Shown piece by piece: positions 26,504 through 35,038 of a stretch of DNA of 64,000 nucleotides. A model generated the notes under the pieces. It saw nothing but the letters and a program-made list of their open reading frames with translations, did not search any database and was not told where the DNA came from. Position 1 is the stretch's first letter; each line of letters starts with the position of its first letter. Origin of the DNA: Yinghuangia sp035454725. Its GTDB lineage: Bacteria; Actinomycetota; Actinomycetes; Streptomycetales; Streptomycetaceae. Made by a program: the position numbers and the translations under genes. The stretch covers positions 868,001-932,000 of the forward strand of contig NZ_JBPKBI010000001.1 of assembly GCF_051388935.1 (NCBI RefSeq), written 5' to 3'.

Positions 26504-27675
26504 ACGGTGCCGGCGTGTCGGGTGGTTCCGAGAGGGCAGGTCGCATACCGCTGGTCGACCTGCTCGTGTCGCATGCCGAGGTGGCCGCCGAGGTCGATGC
26601 GGGATTCGCCCGCGTCCTGGGCAGCGGGGCGTTCGTCAGGGGGCCCGATGTCGTGGCGTTCGAGCGGGAGTTCGCGGCCTTCAGCGGAACCGGGCACTGT
26701 GTCGGCGTCGCGAACGGCACCGACGCACTGGAGTTGATGTTGCGCGCCGACGAAATGCCGCCTGGCGCACGCGTCGTGATGCCGGCCAACACCTTCGTCG
26801 CGACGGCCGAGGCCGTGGTGCGCGCGGGTGGGACACCGGCCTTCGCGGATGTCGACGACGAATTCCTGCTCCTCGACCCGGCGTCGGCGGAGCGCGCGGT
26901 CTCGGCACCGGGGGCATGGGCACTGCTGCCGGTACACCTGAACGGCCAACTCGCACCCATGGAAGCTCTGGCCGACCTTGCCGCCAGGACAGGGGTGCGG
27001 ATCTACGAGGACGCCGCGCAGTGCCAGGGAGCGACGAGAAACGGCCGGGGAGCGGGAGCTTGGAGTCGCGCGGCGGGCACCAGCTTCTATCCCGGAAAGA
27101 ACCTCGGCGCGTACGGGGACGCCGGCGCGGTGATCACGGATGACCGCGAATTAGCGGGTCTGGTACGCGAGATCGCCGACCACGGGTCCTCCCGCAAGTA
27201 CGTGCATGACCGGTTCGGCGTCAACTCGCGCCTCGACACGCTCCAAGCGGTCGTCCTGCGCGCGAAGTTGCGGCGCCTCGCGGACTGGAACGCGGCCCGG
27301 CGCACGGCCGCCGCGCGTTACGACGGGCTGCTCGCCGACCTGGCCGCCGACGGCCTCGTGCGCTTGCCGCGTACCGCGCCCGGCAACGAACACGTTTGGC
27401 ATATCTACGCCGTGCGCGTGCCGAACCGCGACGCGGTACTCGTCGACCTCAACGCGTCCGGCATCGGGGCCGGGGTCCACTACCCGGTGCCGGTCCATCT
27501 TCAGCCCGCATTTCGCGAACTCGGTTATGCTCGCGGTGATTTCCCGGTGGCGGAGCGCGCGGCGCAGGAGATTCTCACACTGCCGCTGTTCCCGCAGATC
27601 ACCGAGGAACAACAGGCCCGGGTCGCCGACGCGCTCGCCAAGGCCCTCGCGAACGCGCGCAAGGAGGCACCGTGA
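26500..27675 (+). CDS. DegT/DnrJ/EryC1 sugar aminotransferase (second copy, WbpE/FdtB-like)
   Basis: 391-aa PLP enzyme. The catalytic Lys is in SFYPGKNLGAYGDAG and the cofactor region is IYEDAAQCQGA, a pattern seen in 3-keto-sugar aminotransferases such as WbpE, FdtB and QdtB. GTG start overlaps the previous stop by 4 nt. Two different aminotransferases in one operon imply either two amination steps or two products. It overlaps the following MBL/Rieske gene by 4 nt as well, so the last three genes are tightly coupled. Confidence 0.9.
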   Translation: MNGAGVSGGSERAGRIPLVDLLVSHAEVAAEVDAGFARVLGSGAFVRGPDVVAFEREFAAFSGTGHCVGVANGTDALELMLRADEMPPGARVVMPANTFVATAEAVVRAGGTPAFADVDDEFLLLDPASAERAVSAPGAWALLPVHLNGQLAPMEALADLAARTGVRIYEDAAQCQGATRNGRGAGAWSRAAGTSFYPGKNLGAYGDAGAVITDDRELAGLVREIADHGSSRKYVHDRFGVNSRLDTLQAVVLRAKLRRLADWNAARRTAAARYDGLLADLAADGLVRLPRTAPGNEHVWHIYAVRVPNRDAVLVDLNASGIGAGVHYPVPVHLQPAFRELGYARGDFPVAERAAQEILTLPLFPQITEEQQARVADALAKALANARKEAP

Positions 27676-29204
27676 CCGGCCGCGCCCTGCCGCCCGGCGC
27701 GACGATCCGCTCGCTCGGCCATGCCGGCTACGAGATCACCCACGCGGGCGTGCGCCTGCTCATCGACCCGTGGTTCCATCCGGCCTTCCTGGCCTCGTGG
27801 TTCCCGTTCCCGGACAACCGGCACCTGCTCGACGATGTCGTGACCGGCGCGTACGACCTGTTGTATCTGTCGCACGCCCACGAGGACCACTTCGACGAAC
27901 GCACCCTCGAACTGATCGATCACGACGCAACCACCGTCGTGGTGCCGCGATTTCGCTCCAAGACACTCGCGCGTCGCCTGACCGGGCTGGGCTTTCGCGA
28001 GGTGATCACGCTCGGACACCGGGAGCGGTACGAGGTCACCGACGGCTTCACGCTGACGATGCTCCTCGATACCAGCCACAAGGAGGACAGCGGACTCCTC
28101 GTCGACTTGGACGAGTTCAGGTTCCTCGACCTCAACGACTGCAACACACCGCTGTCCGAACTCCCCGCGGACATCGACGCGTTGTCCGCGCAGTACTCCG
28201 GCGCGATGTGGTACCCGAACTGCTACGCCTACCCGGACGAGGTTCAGCGCCGCAAGACCGCCGAGGTGCGCGGCGACTTGTTCGACACGCTGGTGCGCAA
28301 GATCCGGCTCACGGGCGCGTCGACGTACCTCCCGGCTGCCGGCCCGCCGTGCTTCCTGGACCCGGAACTGGACCGCTTCAACGACCGCGCAGCGACGATC
28401 TTCCTGCTGTGGGACGACCTCGCACGCGACTTCGCCACCGCCTGCCCGGAGGTCGAGGCCGTCCTCCTGGAACCGGGCGACGCCCTCACATCGGCCGGGG
28501 TGAGTGTGTCGCCCGACCCGGAGCGCGGGCGTTGGCGCGACGACCCGGAGACGTACCTCGCCGAGTACCGCGCCCGGCGCGCCGACGAGTGGTCCGCGTA
28601 CCACGAGGAGCCGTACGAGCCGGTGCACGCCGAGGAGTTGCACGCCTACTTCCGCAAACTCACCGACTGGAACAAGCGCTTCCTCGCCGACTACAAACGT
28701 GACGTACGGCTGGTGGCGGACGGCGCCGCGTGGGGTGTGCGCCTCGGCAGCGTCGGCGGCGTCCTCGAAGCCGACCCGATCGACGCCGGCTACACCATCC
28801 AGGTCCCCCCGCGCGCCCTCCGCGCGATCGTCGACGGCCGCATCGGCTGGGAAGAAGCACTGCTGTCGCTGCGCCTGAGCCTGCACCGCGACCCGGACGT
28901 CTTCGACCTGACGATGATGAGCCTGCTGCGCTACGGCAACCAGCCCGCGCAGACCATGCAGATGGTCCGGGAACGCGAGGAAGCATCCTCCGGCGAAACC
29001 ATCGAACGCCGAGGCCACACCTTTCAGCGCTTCTGCCCCCACGCCGGCGAGGATCTGGCCCACGCGGACATCACGGACGGCGTGCTGGAATGCCCCCGCC
29101 ACCACTGGAAGTGGGACCTCAGGACGGGCCGGTGCGTCTCCGGGGGCACGGTGCCGCTGCGCGTCGGTCCGGCCGAACGAGCATCGGCCGAAGCGGCGCA
29201 GTAG
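27672..29204 (+). CDS. MBL-fold + Rieske protein, NamH/CMAH-like N-acetyl-sugar hydroxylase
   Basis: 510 aa. The N-terminal metallo-beta-lactamase-like domain has HAHEDH at residues 68-73. The C-terminal Rieske [2Fe-2S] domain has C455-P-H457 and C474-P-R-H477. This architecture and length recall mycobacterial NamH, which turns the N-acetyl of UDP-MurNAc into N-glycolyl, and the related CMP-Neu5Ac hydroxylase. Here it is coupled (GTGA) to two sugar aminotransferases, so I infer that it hydroxylates an N-acetyl group on a nucleotide sugar. It would need NADH-driven electron donors encoded elsewhere. The exact substrate is unknown. Confidence 0.8.
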   Translation: MTGRALPPGATIRSLGHAGYEITHAGVRLLIDPWFHPAFLASWFPFPDNRHLLDDVVTGAYDLLYLSHAHEDHFDERTLELIDHDATTVVVPRFRSKTLARRLTGLGFREVITLGHRERYEVTDGFTLTMLLDTSHKEDSGLLVDLDEFRFLDLNDCNTPLSELPADIDALSAQYSGAMWYPNCYAYPDEVQRRKTAEVRGDLFDTLVRKIRLTGASTYLPAAGPPCFLDPELDRFNDRAATIFLLWDDLARDFATACPEVEAVLLEPGDALTSAGVSVSPDPERGRWRDDPETYLAEYRARRADEWSAYHEEPYEPVHAEELHAYFRKLTDWNKRFLADYKRDVRLVADGAAWGVRLGSVGGVLEADPIDAGYTIQVPPRALRAIVDGRIGWEEALLSLRLSLHRDPDVFDLTMMSLLRYGNQPAQTMQMVREREEASSGETIERRGHTFQRFCPHAGEDLAHADITDGVLECPRHHWKWDLRTGRCVSGGTVPLRVGPAERASAEAAQ

Positions 29205-29212
29205 CCGGGCGG

Positions 29213-29237
29213 TGCCCTCGGTCTCGGGCCGAGGGCA
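29213..29237. terminator. Bidirectional terminator hairpin
   Basis: TGCCCTCGG and CCGAGGGCA pair over 9 bp around a 7-nt loop, between the convergent MBL/Rieske and ClC genes. Confidence 0.65.
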
Positions 29238-29270
29238 GACCGCACGCCAGGGCTGATGAGTCACAGCGGT

Positions 29271-30713
29271 TCAGGGTCGTCCTGCGGTGTCCGCGGGGTC
29301 GGCTTCCGATGTGGTCGCTGCGGCAACGAGCGGCGATTTCACGTCCGTTCGTTTGTCGGGTTGGCTGCGGTAGATCGTGACACCGCCCACGACCCACACC
29401 GCGCAGACGACCCCCAGAGCGCCCGGTGCCAGGAGTGACGCATTGCCGACTGTTTCGGCGGCCATCACCAACACCGCGATCGGTGCGCGGACGATCGGGC
29501 CCAGGCATGCGGCCATGCCGACGACGATGAAGACCGTCGGGTCGTCCGGGGCGTGCCCCGTGTCCTCGGCGATTCGCCACACCGCTGCTCCCACACCGGC
29601 GCCGATCACCAGCCCTGGGCCGAAGATGCCGCCGGAGCCGCCCGAGCCGATGGACAACGCGGTGCCGGCCAGCTTCGCGGGCGCCAGCAAAAGCACCGTC
29701 CACAGTGACAGGCCGAGTAGGACGTCGCGGTCCATGACCGCCTGCATCAAGCCGTACCCGGTCCCCAGGACGCCGGGGACGAACAGCCCCACCACGCCGA
29801 CCACCAGCCCCGCCAGGGCCGGAAAGAGCAATTTCCGAGCGGTGGTTCGAGCAGCGGCTTCCACGCGTTCGTGCACGGCGTAGAACACCGCGGCGTACAG
29901 GCGTCCCGTCACGCCGCAGGCGAGCCCGATGGCCGCGATCAGCACCACGCCGACAGGCCCGCCCACCGCGTCGGCATGGTGTGCGCCGAGGATGGGGCCA
30001 TACCCGAAGAAGAGGCCGAAGACGCCGTATCCCACGAGGGCGGCCGGCAGGGTCTTGGCCACGACCGAGGGGTCGGCGTCCCTGCGATAGAGCAGTTCGG
30101 CGCCGAGGATCGCGCCGCCGAGCGGGGCGCGGAAAATCGCGCCGACCCCCGCAGCGAGCCCCACGGTGACCGCGGTTCGCGCCTCCTGCGGCGTCAGGCC
30201 GGCCCGCCGGGCGACGACCGAGCCGAAGGACGCCGAGATCTGCGCGGCCGGGCCTTCCGTACCGCCGGACCCACCCGAGCCGATCGTGACGGCGGAGGCC
30301 GCCATTTTGACGACGGCCACCCGCCCCCTGATGCCGAGGGGTTGACGATGTGCCGCGTCGATCGCCGCATCCGTCCCGTGCCCCGCCGCATCCGGCGCGA
30401 ACCAGCGCACCAGGGCTGCCGAAACGAACGCCCCGCCTGCCACCACGAGCGGGACCGCCCACAGACGTTCACCAGAATCCTCAAGGTGGAAACCGCCGTC
30501 CAGGGCAGTACCGTACGGCCGGTGGTCGCCGAGCTCTCCGAGCACGAAGTGCGTCGTCAGTTTCAGCAAGCCGAACAGTCCGGCCGAACCAAGCCCGCCG
30601 ACGACACCGAGAACCGCGCACAGGACAGGCCACCGCCATACCTGTCTGCCGCGACCGGCCGGCCTGGTGCGAGATCGGTTGCTGCCCTGCGTGCGCACCC
30701 GCGCCATGACCAT
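29271..30713 (-). CDS. ClC-family chloride channel/transporter
   Basis: 480-aa polytopic membrane protein. The selectivity motifs are GSGGSGGTEGP (near residue 150; GSGxxGGxEGP type) and GGIFGPG in the second half, with repeated hydrophobic segments over residues 30-450. There is no CBS domain. The external gating Glu region GTEGP is conserved. The ATG at 30713 has GGGGAG 7 nt upstream; another ATG is two codons later. It converges on the nucleotide-sugar operon and sits between that operon and the second sugar operon. No functional link is obvious. Confidence 0.93.
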   Translation of the reverse strand: MVMARVRTQGSNRSRTRPAGRGRQVWRWPVLCAVLGVVGGLGSAGLFGLLKLTTHFVLGELGDHRPYGTALDGGFHLEDSGERLWAVPLVVAGGAFVSAALVRWFAPDAAGHGTDAAIDAAHRQPLGIRGRVAVVKMAASAVTIGSGGSGGTEGPAAQISASFGSVVARRAGLTPQEARTAVTVGLAAGVGAIFRAPLGGAILGAELLYRRDADPSVVAKTLPAALVGYGVFGLFFGYGPILGAHHADAVGGPVGVVLIAAIGLACGVTGRLYAAVFYAVHERVEAAARTTARKLLFPALAGLVVGVVGLFVPGVLGTGYGLMQAVMDRDVLLGLSLWTVLLLAPAKLAGTALSIGSGGSGGIFGPGLVIGAGVGAAVWRIAEDTGHAPDDPTVFIVVGMAACLGPIVRAPIAVLVMAAETVGNASLLAPGALGVVCAVWVVGGVTIYRSQPDKRTDVKSPLVAAATTSEADPADTAGRP

Positions 30714-31097
30714 GTCCCCGCTCCCCGTGCACCGCGCACCCGCGCACACAGGCTTCGTCGCAGGCTGCCGACTCAGCCCGAGCAGCCGGATCGCGTTCAC
30801 GCTGTGCTGCCGGATACCCGCCACCATCGCGAAACGGTCCTACCGGTCTTGTGATTGCGCATGCTCGGCGAAGGACGGAACGCGCAGGAACAACGCATCA
30901 GATTGCCGATTCGGTCAGGGACGGCCACCTTCACGGTTCGGCTGCGCGGAGCATTGACCCTCGCGTCCGGCTGATCGCGGTGCACGCCGCAGGGTGGCGA
31001 TGCCGCCTTATGCCCAACACGAGCAGTCCCAAAGCCGATTCGGCGCGCATGTTGGGCGTCGGAGCGAAGAGGCTCGATGCGTGCGCCGGTTCGCAAG
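30714..31097. other. Gap between the ClC gene and the formyltransferase gene
   Basis: 384 bp with no credible gene. GC content looks slightly lower than in flanking coding DNA (for example TCGGACGG and GATTGC tracts around 30840-30920). A minus-strand frame runs through it into the ClC gene but shows no family similarity and no ribosome binding site. It may be a decayed insert; nothing is firmly recognised. Confidence 0.4.
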
Positions 31098-32063
31098 TCA
31101 GCCGCTGACGCGGCCCTGTTCGCGCAGGAGCGCGAGCAGGTCGGTGGTTCGCAGGCCGAGAGTCGTCTTCACCGACCTGATCACGGTGTTGGCCGCGACA
31201 GGTGGGCCTTCCGGGTGCCGGGCGACGTCGTGAATCCGCAGGATGCCGTCGCCGGTCAGGACGTCCACCCAGCCTTCGCCGGAGTGGTCGACCCGGACCA
31301 CGCGGCCGGGGATTCTGCCGGTGTAGACCGGGGCGTCCGGGGCCGGTTCGGCGCGGAGGATGCGCAACGGCTCCAGGCCCAGGTGGGTGGAGGCGCCGGG
31401 GTAGGGCGGGGTCAACGCCCGTATCAGACGGTCGATTTCGACAGTCGAGGCGGACCAGGTGACCTCGCCGTCCTCCGGCAGTCGGGTGCAGCCGTACGTC
31501 GCCTGCGTGTGTTCTTGTGGTTCACCCTCGTCGCCGGTGAGGCGACGGGCGACGGCGTCCGCGAGTACCGCGCGTTGGCGGGCGTTGAGGCGGTCGTAGA
31601 GGTCCGTGACGGTGTCGCGCGGGCCGATGGGGACCGGTTCCTGGTGGAGGATGCCACCCGCATCAAGGCCGGGCGCCATGCTGTGCACGGTGATCGCCGT
31701 CTCCGAATCGCCGTTGATGATGGCCCAGTTGACATTCGCTCGGCCGCGACCGCGTGGCAGCGGCGAGTAATGCACGTTGATGAACGGGCAGAGGGAGAGC
31801 AGGCGGTCGGGGAGAATGCGGTCGTACGACGACACCACGACGGCGTCGGGGGACTCGTCCACAACCAGAGTCCCGATGTCGGCGATGCGGGTGCCCGGCA
31901 GGGTCGCGACACCCAACTTGGCTGCCAGAGCCGTTGTTTCGTCCTCGCCGGGGCGCACGAGTGCGATGACCTGGAAGCGCTCCGCCAAAGCCCGCAGCGC
32001 GTCCGCCGCAGTCGGACCGAGGCCGATCAGGACCATGCGCGCCGGGCGGCCGTCAGAGGGCAT
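31098..32063 (-). CDS. Sugar N-formyltransferase-like protein (Fmt/ArnA fold)
   Basis: 321 aa. The formyl-tetrahydrofolate transferase core carries the catalytic triad N96-x-H98 in FINVHYSPLPRGRG and D134 in APGLDAGGIL. After about residue 200 comes a C-terminal domain like that of Fmt. A real fmt should sit with def or pri; here it ends a nucleotide-sugar operon, so I infer N-formylation of an amino sugar. Start 32063 is preferred over 32084 because GGGAG lies 7 nt upstream. It overlaps the preceding gene by 11 nt. Confidence 0.83.
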   Translation of the reverse strand: MPSDGRPARMVLIGLGPTAADALRALAERFQVIALVRPGEDETTALAAKLGVATLPGTRIADIGTLVVDESPDAVVVSSYDRILPDRLLSLCPFINVHYSPLPRGRGRANVNWAIINGDSETAITVHSMAPGLDAGGILHQEPVPIGPRDTVTDLYDRLNARQRAVLADAVARRLTGDEGEPQEHTQATYGCTRLPEDGEVTWSASTVEIDRLIRALTPPYPGASTHLGLEPLRILRAEPAPDAPVYTGRIPGRVVRVDHSGEGWVDVLTGDGILRIHDVARHPEGPPVAANTVIRSVKTTLGLRTTDLLALLREQGRVSG

Positions 32064-33117
32064 CGACGTACTCCCTGTCCTCATCGGTCCACAACGCGGT
32101 TGATTTCAAGAGGATCTGGCCCACCTTCAGCCCACCGGCCTGCAACCGCACGATCGGCTCCGGGCCGACGGCCGAGGGCAGGACGGCCATGTGGCCGGGG
32201 GCGGGGCCTGTCAGTGGCCAGTAGGGAACTCCTCGTCCGGCCAGGGCATTTCTGTCGATGTCTCCCCACACCTGCACGACCACCGCACCGGGCCAGCGTG
32301 TGGCGATTCGTTGGGCTTCGTTGCGGCCGATCACCGGGTGTGTCCCGGGACGCGAGGCGATCAGCACGGCGTCGACGTTCTCCGGCGTGTCCACGGTGTC
32401 GAGCGATCGGGCGCAGTGCACCTGCGCTCCGGCGCACACCAGGCCGTCCACGATCTCCGGCTCGAACGGATTGTCGCAAACGACAACGAAGTTCGCGCCG
32501 TGCACCGCGATCCCGCAATCCGACAGCAGACGCAAGACCATTGCCCGGTGGTGCTCGAACACGCCTATTCGTGGGTGGTGTTCGTTGGTGCCCGCGTGGG
32601 CGATGCCGCGCGAGCGGAGCGCGGCAAGGTCGACGTCGCTGCGGCCGAGTCCGATCTCCCACGCCTCGAACATCAGCGGAACGACCGCACCCGGCCCCAG
32701 CCGAGCCACGAACTCGCCGTCGATCGGCCGAAGATGGCCGCTGTTGGTGACGATGTCGGCGCCGCCGATCAGCTCGGGCGTCAGCTCGGTGACGATCTCG
32801 ATCGGATGCCGCGCGTCGGCGAGGCGTCCCAGCGAGCCTGTCAGCGACCGGACTTGGTCGACGGTGCCGTATCGGGTGTCCTTCGTCAGCGCGACCACCC
32901 GCGCCCCCGCGAGGGACGCGATGACCGGCGTGACGGCGTACGCCCCGGTCGCCGCCTCGGTGAGCACCACCCGGCCGGTCAGGTCGAGTTCGAGGTCGTC
33001 GACCGCTCGCCGGGCCAGTCGCGCGAGGCGGGCGGGTGCGAACCCCGGGCGCTGGTCGTCGGTCGGTGCGGTCGTCGGTCGGGCCGGTCCCACCGCGTCC
33101 CCCACGGCGCTGCTCAC
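32053..33117 (-). CDS. Unrecognised Rossmann-fold protein in the sugar operon
   Basis: 354 aa with no family I can name. A central nucleotide-binding-like segment reads VVLTEAATGAYAVTPVIASLAGARVVALTKDTRYG, split here between residues about 48 and 85, with a glycine-poor turn (ATGAYA). A second Rossmann-like half starts near 205 (IAVHGANFVVVCDNPFEPEIV). The layout resembles NAD-binding hydroxyacid dehydrogenases or adenosylhomocysteinase-like folds. The start overlaps the 6-dehydrogenase stop by 4 nt and its end overlaps the formyltransferase. A role in the same pathway is likely. Confidence 0.7.
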   Translation of the reverse strand: MSSAVGDAVGPARPTTAPTDDQRPGFAPARLARLARRAVDDLELDLTGRVVLTEAATGAYAVTPVIASLAGARVVALTKDTRYGTVDQVRSLTGSLGRLADARHPIEIVTELTPELIGGADIVTNSGHLRPIDGEFVARLGPGAVVPLMFEAWEIGLGRSDVDLAALRSRGIAHAGTNEHHPRIGVFEHHRAMVLRLLSDCGIAVHGANFVVVCDNPFEPEIVDGLVCAGAQVHCARSLDTVDTPENVDAVLIASRPGTHPVIGRNEAQRIATRWPGAVVVQVWGDIDRNALAGRGVPYWPLTGPAPGHMAVLPSAVGPEPIVRLQAGGLKVGQILLKSTALWTDEDREYVDAL

Positions 33118-34373
33118 AGCACCTCCACGTTGTCCGCGGGCCCCAGCGCGCGTCGGCAGTCGAGGATGTACGACGCGTGCTCACGCACGAGTCCGAGGTC
33201 CAGGTCGTCGTGGTCGACCAGCAGCACCACCGCGTCGGCGGCCCGTACCGTCTCGGGCGTGAGGGAGACACGCGCCAGCCGCCTGTCGACAGGCTGCGCG
33301 AGATCGACATGTGGGTCGACCGCCGCCACCTCCGCGCCGAGATCGAGCAGCAGTCCCGCGATCCGCGTGGAAGGCGACTCGCGGGCGTCGCCGGTGTTCT
33401 TCTTGTAGGCCAGCCCCAGCAGCAGCACGTGCGACCCGTTGACCGATCGGCGCCGGGCGTTGAATGCGGCGGTGAGGCGGCGTACCACGTAGTCGGGCAT
33501 GTGGTTGTTGACGTCGTTCGCGAGTTCGACGAAACGGAAGCTCTGGCCGAGTGTGCGCTGGACCCGCCACGACAGATATGACGGGTCGATCGGCAGGCAG
33601 TGCCCGCCCACACCCGGCCCCGGGGTGAACCGCATGAACCCGAACGGCTTGGTCGAGCAGGCGTCGATCGCCTCCCACACGTCGATGCCCAAGTCGTGTG
33701 CGAACATGGCAACTTCGTTGACCAGCGCGATGTTGACGTGGCGGAACGTGTTCTCGATCAGCTTGACCAGTTCCGCTTCCTTCGGCGACGACACCGGTAC
33801 GGTCCGGTCCACCAGCGAGCCGTAGAACCCGTCGATGATCTCCAGCGACGCCGCGTCGACGCCCGAGACGATCTTCGGCGTGTTGACCAGGTTCCACACC
33901 GGGTTGCCCGGGTCGATGCGCTCGGGGCTGTAGCCGAGGTGGAAGTCGCGTCCGGCAGCCAGCCCCGACCCCTCTTCGAGGACCGGCCCGACCAGTTCCT
34001 CGGTCGTGCCCGGGTACGTCGTCGACTCCAACACCACGGTCGCACCCGGCCGCAGGTAGCGCGACAGCGTGCGGGCGCAGTCCTCGATGTACGTCAGGTC
34101 CGGCGCGCCGTCCCGCAACGGCGTCGGCACGGTGACGACGGCGATGTCGAACCCGCCGAGCCCGCGCGGTTCCGCGGTCGCCTTGTAACGCCCGGCGTCG
34201 AGCACTTCCCGCACCTGCGCCGACGGGATGTCCTCGACGTACGACTCTCCGGAACCCAGTTGTTTGACGCGTCGTTCGTCGGTGTCGTAGCCGACGACGT
34301 CGTGTCCGACCTGTGCGGCGCGTACCGCCAGCGGCAGGCCGACGTACCCCTGCCCCGCGATCACCACTCGCAT
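33114..34373 (-). CDS. UDP-N-acetylhexosamine 6-dehydrogenase (WecC/WbpA-like)
   Basis: 419-aa UDP-sugar dehydrogenase. The N-terminal Rossmann motif is VVIAGQGYVGLPLA, and the catalytic Cys is C259 in GVGGHCLPIDPSYL. Other family motifs are VPTPLRDG and ENTFRHVNIALVNE. It oxidises C6 of UDP-GlcNAc or UDP-ManNAc twice, giving the uronate. GGGAGGGG lies about 7 nt before the ATG at 34373, which is preferred to an upstream GTG/ATG. It could supply the substrate for the WbpB-like enzyme of the facing operon. Confidence 0.93.
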   Translation of the reverse strand: MRVVIAGQGYVGLPLAVRAAQVGHDVVGYDTDERRVKQLGSGESYVEDIPSAQVREVLDAGRYKATAEPRGLGGFDIAVVTVPTPLRDGAPDLTYIEDCARTLSRYLRPGATVVLESTTYPGTTEELVGPVLEEGSGLAAGRDFHLGYSPERIDPGNPVWNLVNTPKIVSGVDAASLEIIDGFYGSLVDRTVPVSSPKEAELVKLIENTFRHVNIALVNEVAMFAHDLGIDVWEAIDACSTKPFGFMRFTPGPGVGGHCLPIDPSYLSWRVQRTLGQSFRFVELANDVNNHMPDYVVRRLTAAFNARRRSVNGSHVLLLGLAYKKNTGDARESPSTRIAGLLLDLGAEVAAVDPHVDLAQPVDRRLARVSLTPETVRAADAVVLLVDHDDLDLGLVREHASYILDCRRALGPADNVEVL

Positions 34374-34418
34374 TGCCGATCCCCTCCCCAAGGCTCCCCC
34401 TCACCAACAACCGGCGGA

Positions 34419-34907
34419 TCAACGGGGTTTCGCGGCGATCCGCGACACCGTGAATCCGCCTCGGCGTTCCCGTCGCAGCACGGCGTCGGGGAACAGCCGT
34501 TGCAGGTCCGCGTGCCGGACGGACGCCGAGCGCACCCAGTAGCGCGTGGCGGACTGCCGTACCGCCGATGCGAACTCAGGCGTCATGTCCTGCAGTTGGT
34601 CGCAGACCGCGGCGTCGTACGCGCCCGTGTGGGCCGTCGGATCGCCGATCACGACGTCGAGCCAGGGCAACACCCGTCCGGGCGTGCCGTGCGAGGACAC
34701 CACGACGACGCGCCTCGGTCGCACCGGCGCATGCCGCCAGAACTCCTCGGTCCCTCCGAGGTCGACAATGCTCAGCTCGTCGATGTCCGGGAACGCCTCT
34801 CGGAACAACTCCCATCGCCGCGCCCGTGTCACCGCGTCGAACTGCGCGACCACCAGCCCCCGCGCAGCGCGCACCGCAGAACGCCACCGCCCCCACACAG
34901 CCCCCAC
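34419..34907 (-). CDS. Short SAM-methyltransferase-like protein
   Basis: 162 aa. The segment FPDIDELSIVDLGGTEEFW resembles motif I of class I methyltransferases, and RYWVRSASVRH matches the later part of small bacterial methyltransferases. The middle is shorter than the usual 200-plus aa and the motif I glycines are reduced to LGGT. It may be a divergent or decaying enzyme. It starts with GTG and lies 45 bp upstream of the 6-dehydrogenase, opening the leftward sugar operon. Confidence 0.55.
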   Translation of the reverse strand: MGAVWGRWRSAVRAARGLVVAQFDAVTRARRWELFREAFPDIDELSIVDLGGTEEFWRHAPVRPRRVVVVSSHGTPGRVLPWLDVVIGDPTAHTGAYDAAVCDQLQDMTPEFASAVRQSATRYWVRSASVRHADLQRLFPDAVLRRERRGGFTVSRIAAKPR

Positions 34908-34950
34908 CGCCCCACCCCGACAGCTTCGGCCAGGTTATGCGAACAACCGC

Positions 34951-34970
34951 TCTCAGGCGGGGGTTTCCTC
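34951..34970. repeat. Solo remnant of an IS605-type end
   Basis: Bases 34956-34970 are identical to 14567-14581 at the left end of the TnpB element (15 nt, GGCGGGGGTTTCCTC). The pairing 5' arm here is degraded (CCGCTCTCAGGCGG). It lies in the gap between two operons, where an old element or excision footprint would be tolerated. Confidence 0.4.
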
Positions 34971-35038
34971 AAGGCTTCCGTCATCGTCCGCCTGCACCAC
35001 GGCCACCGGGCCCACGCGGGCGGCGGCCGTCGTGTGGG

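Noticed and set aside
31098..32063. Formyltransferase considered as methionyl-tRNA formyltransferase (fmt)
   Set aside because: No def, pri or rsmB nearby, and it is coupled by overlap to nucleotide-sugar genes.
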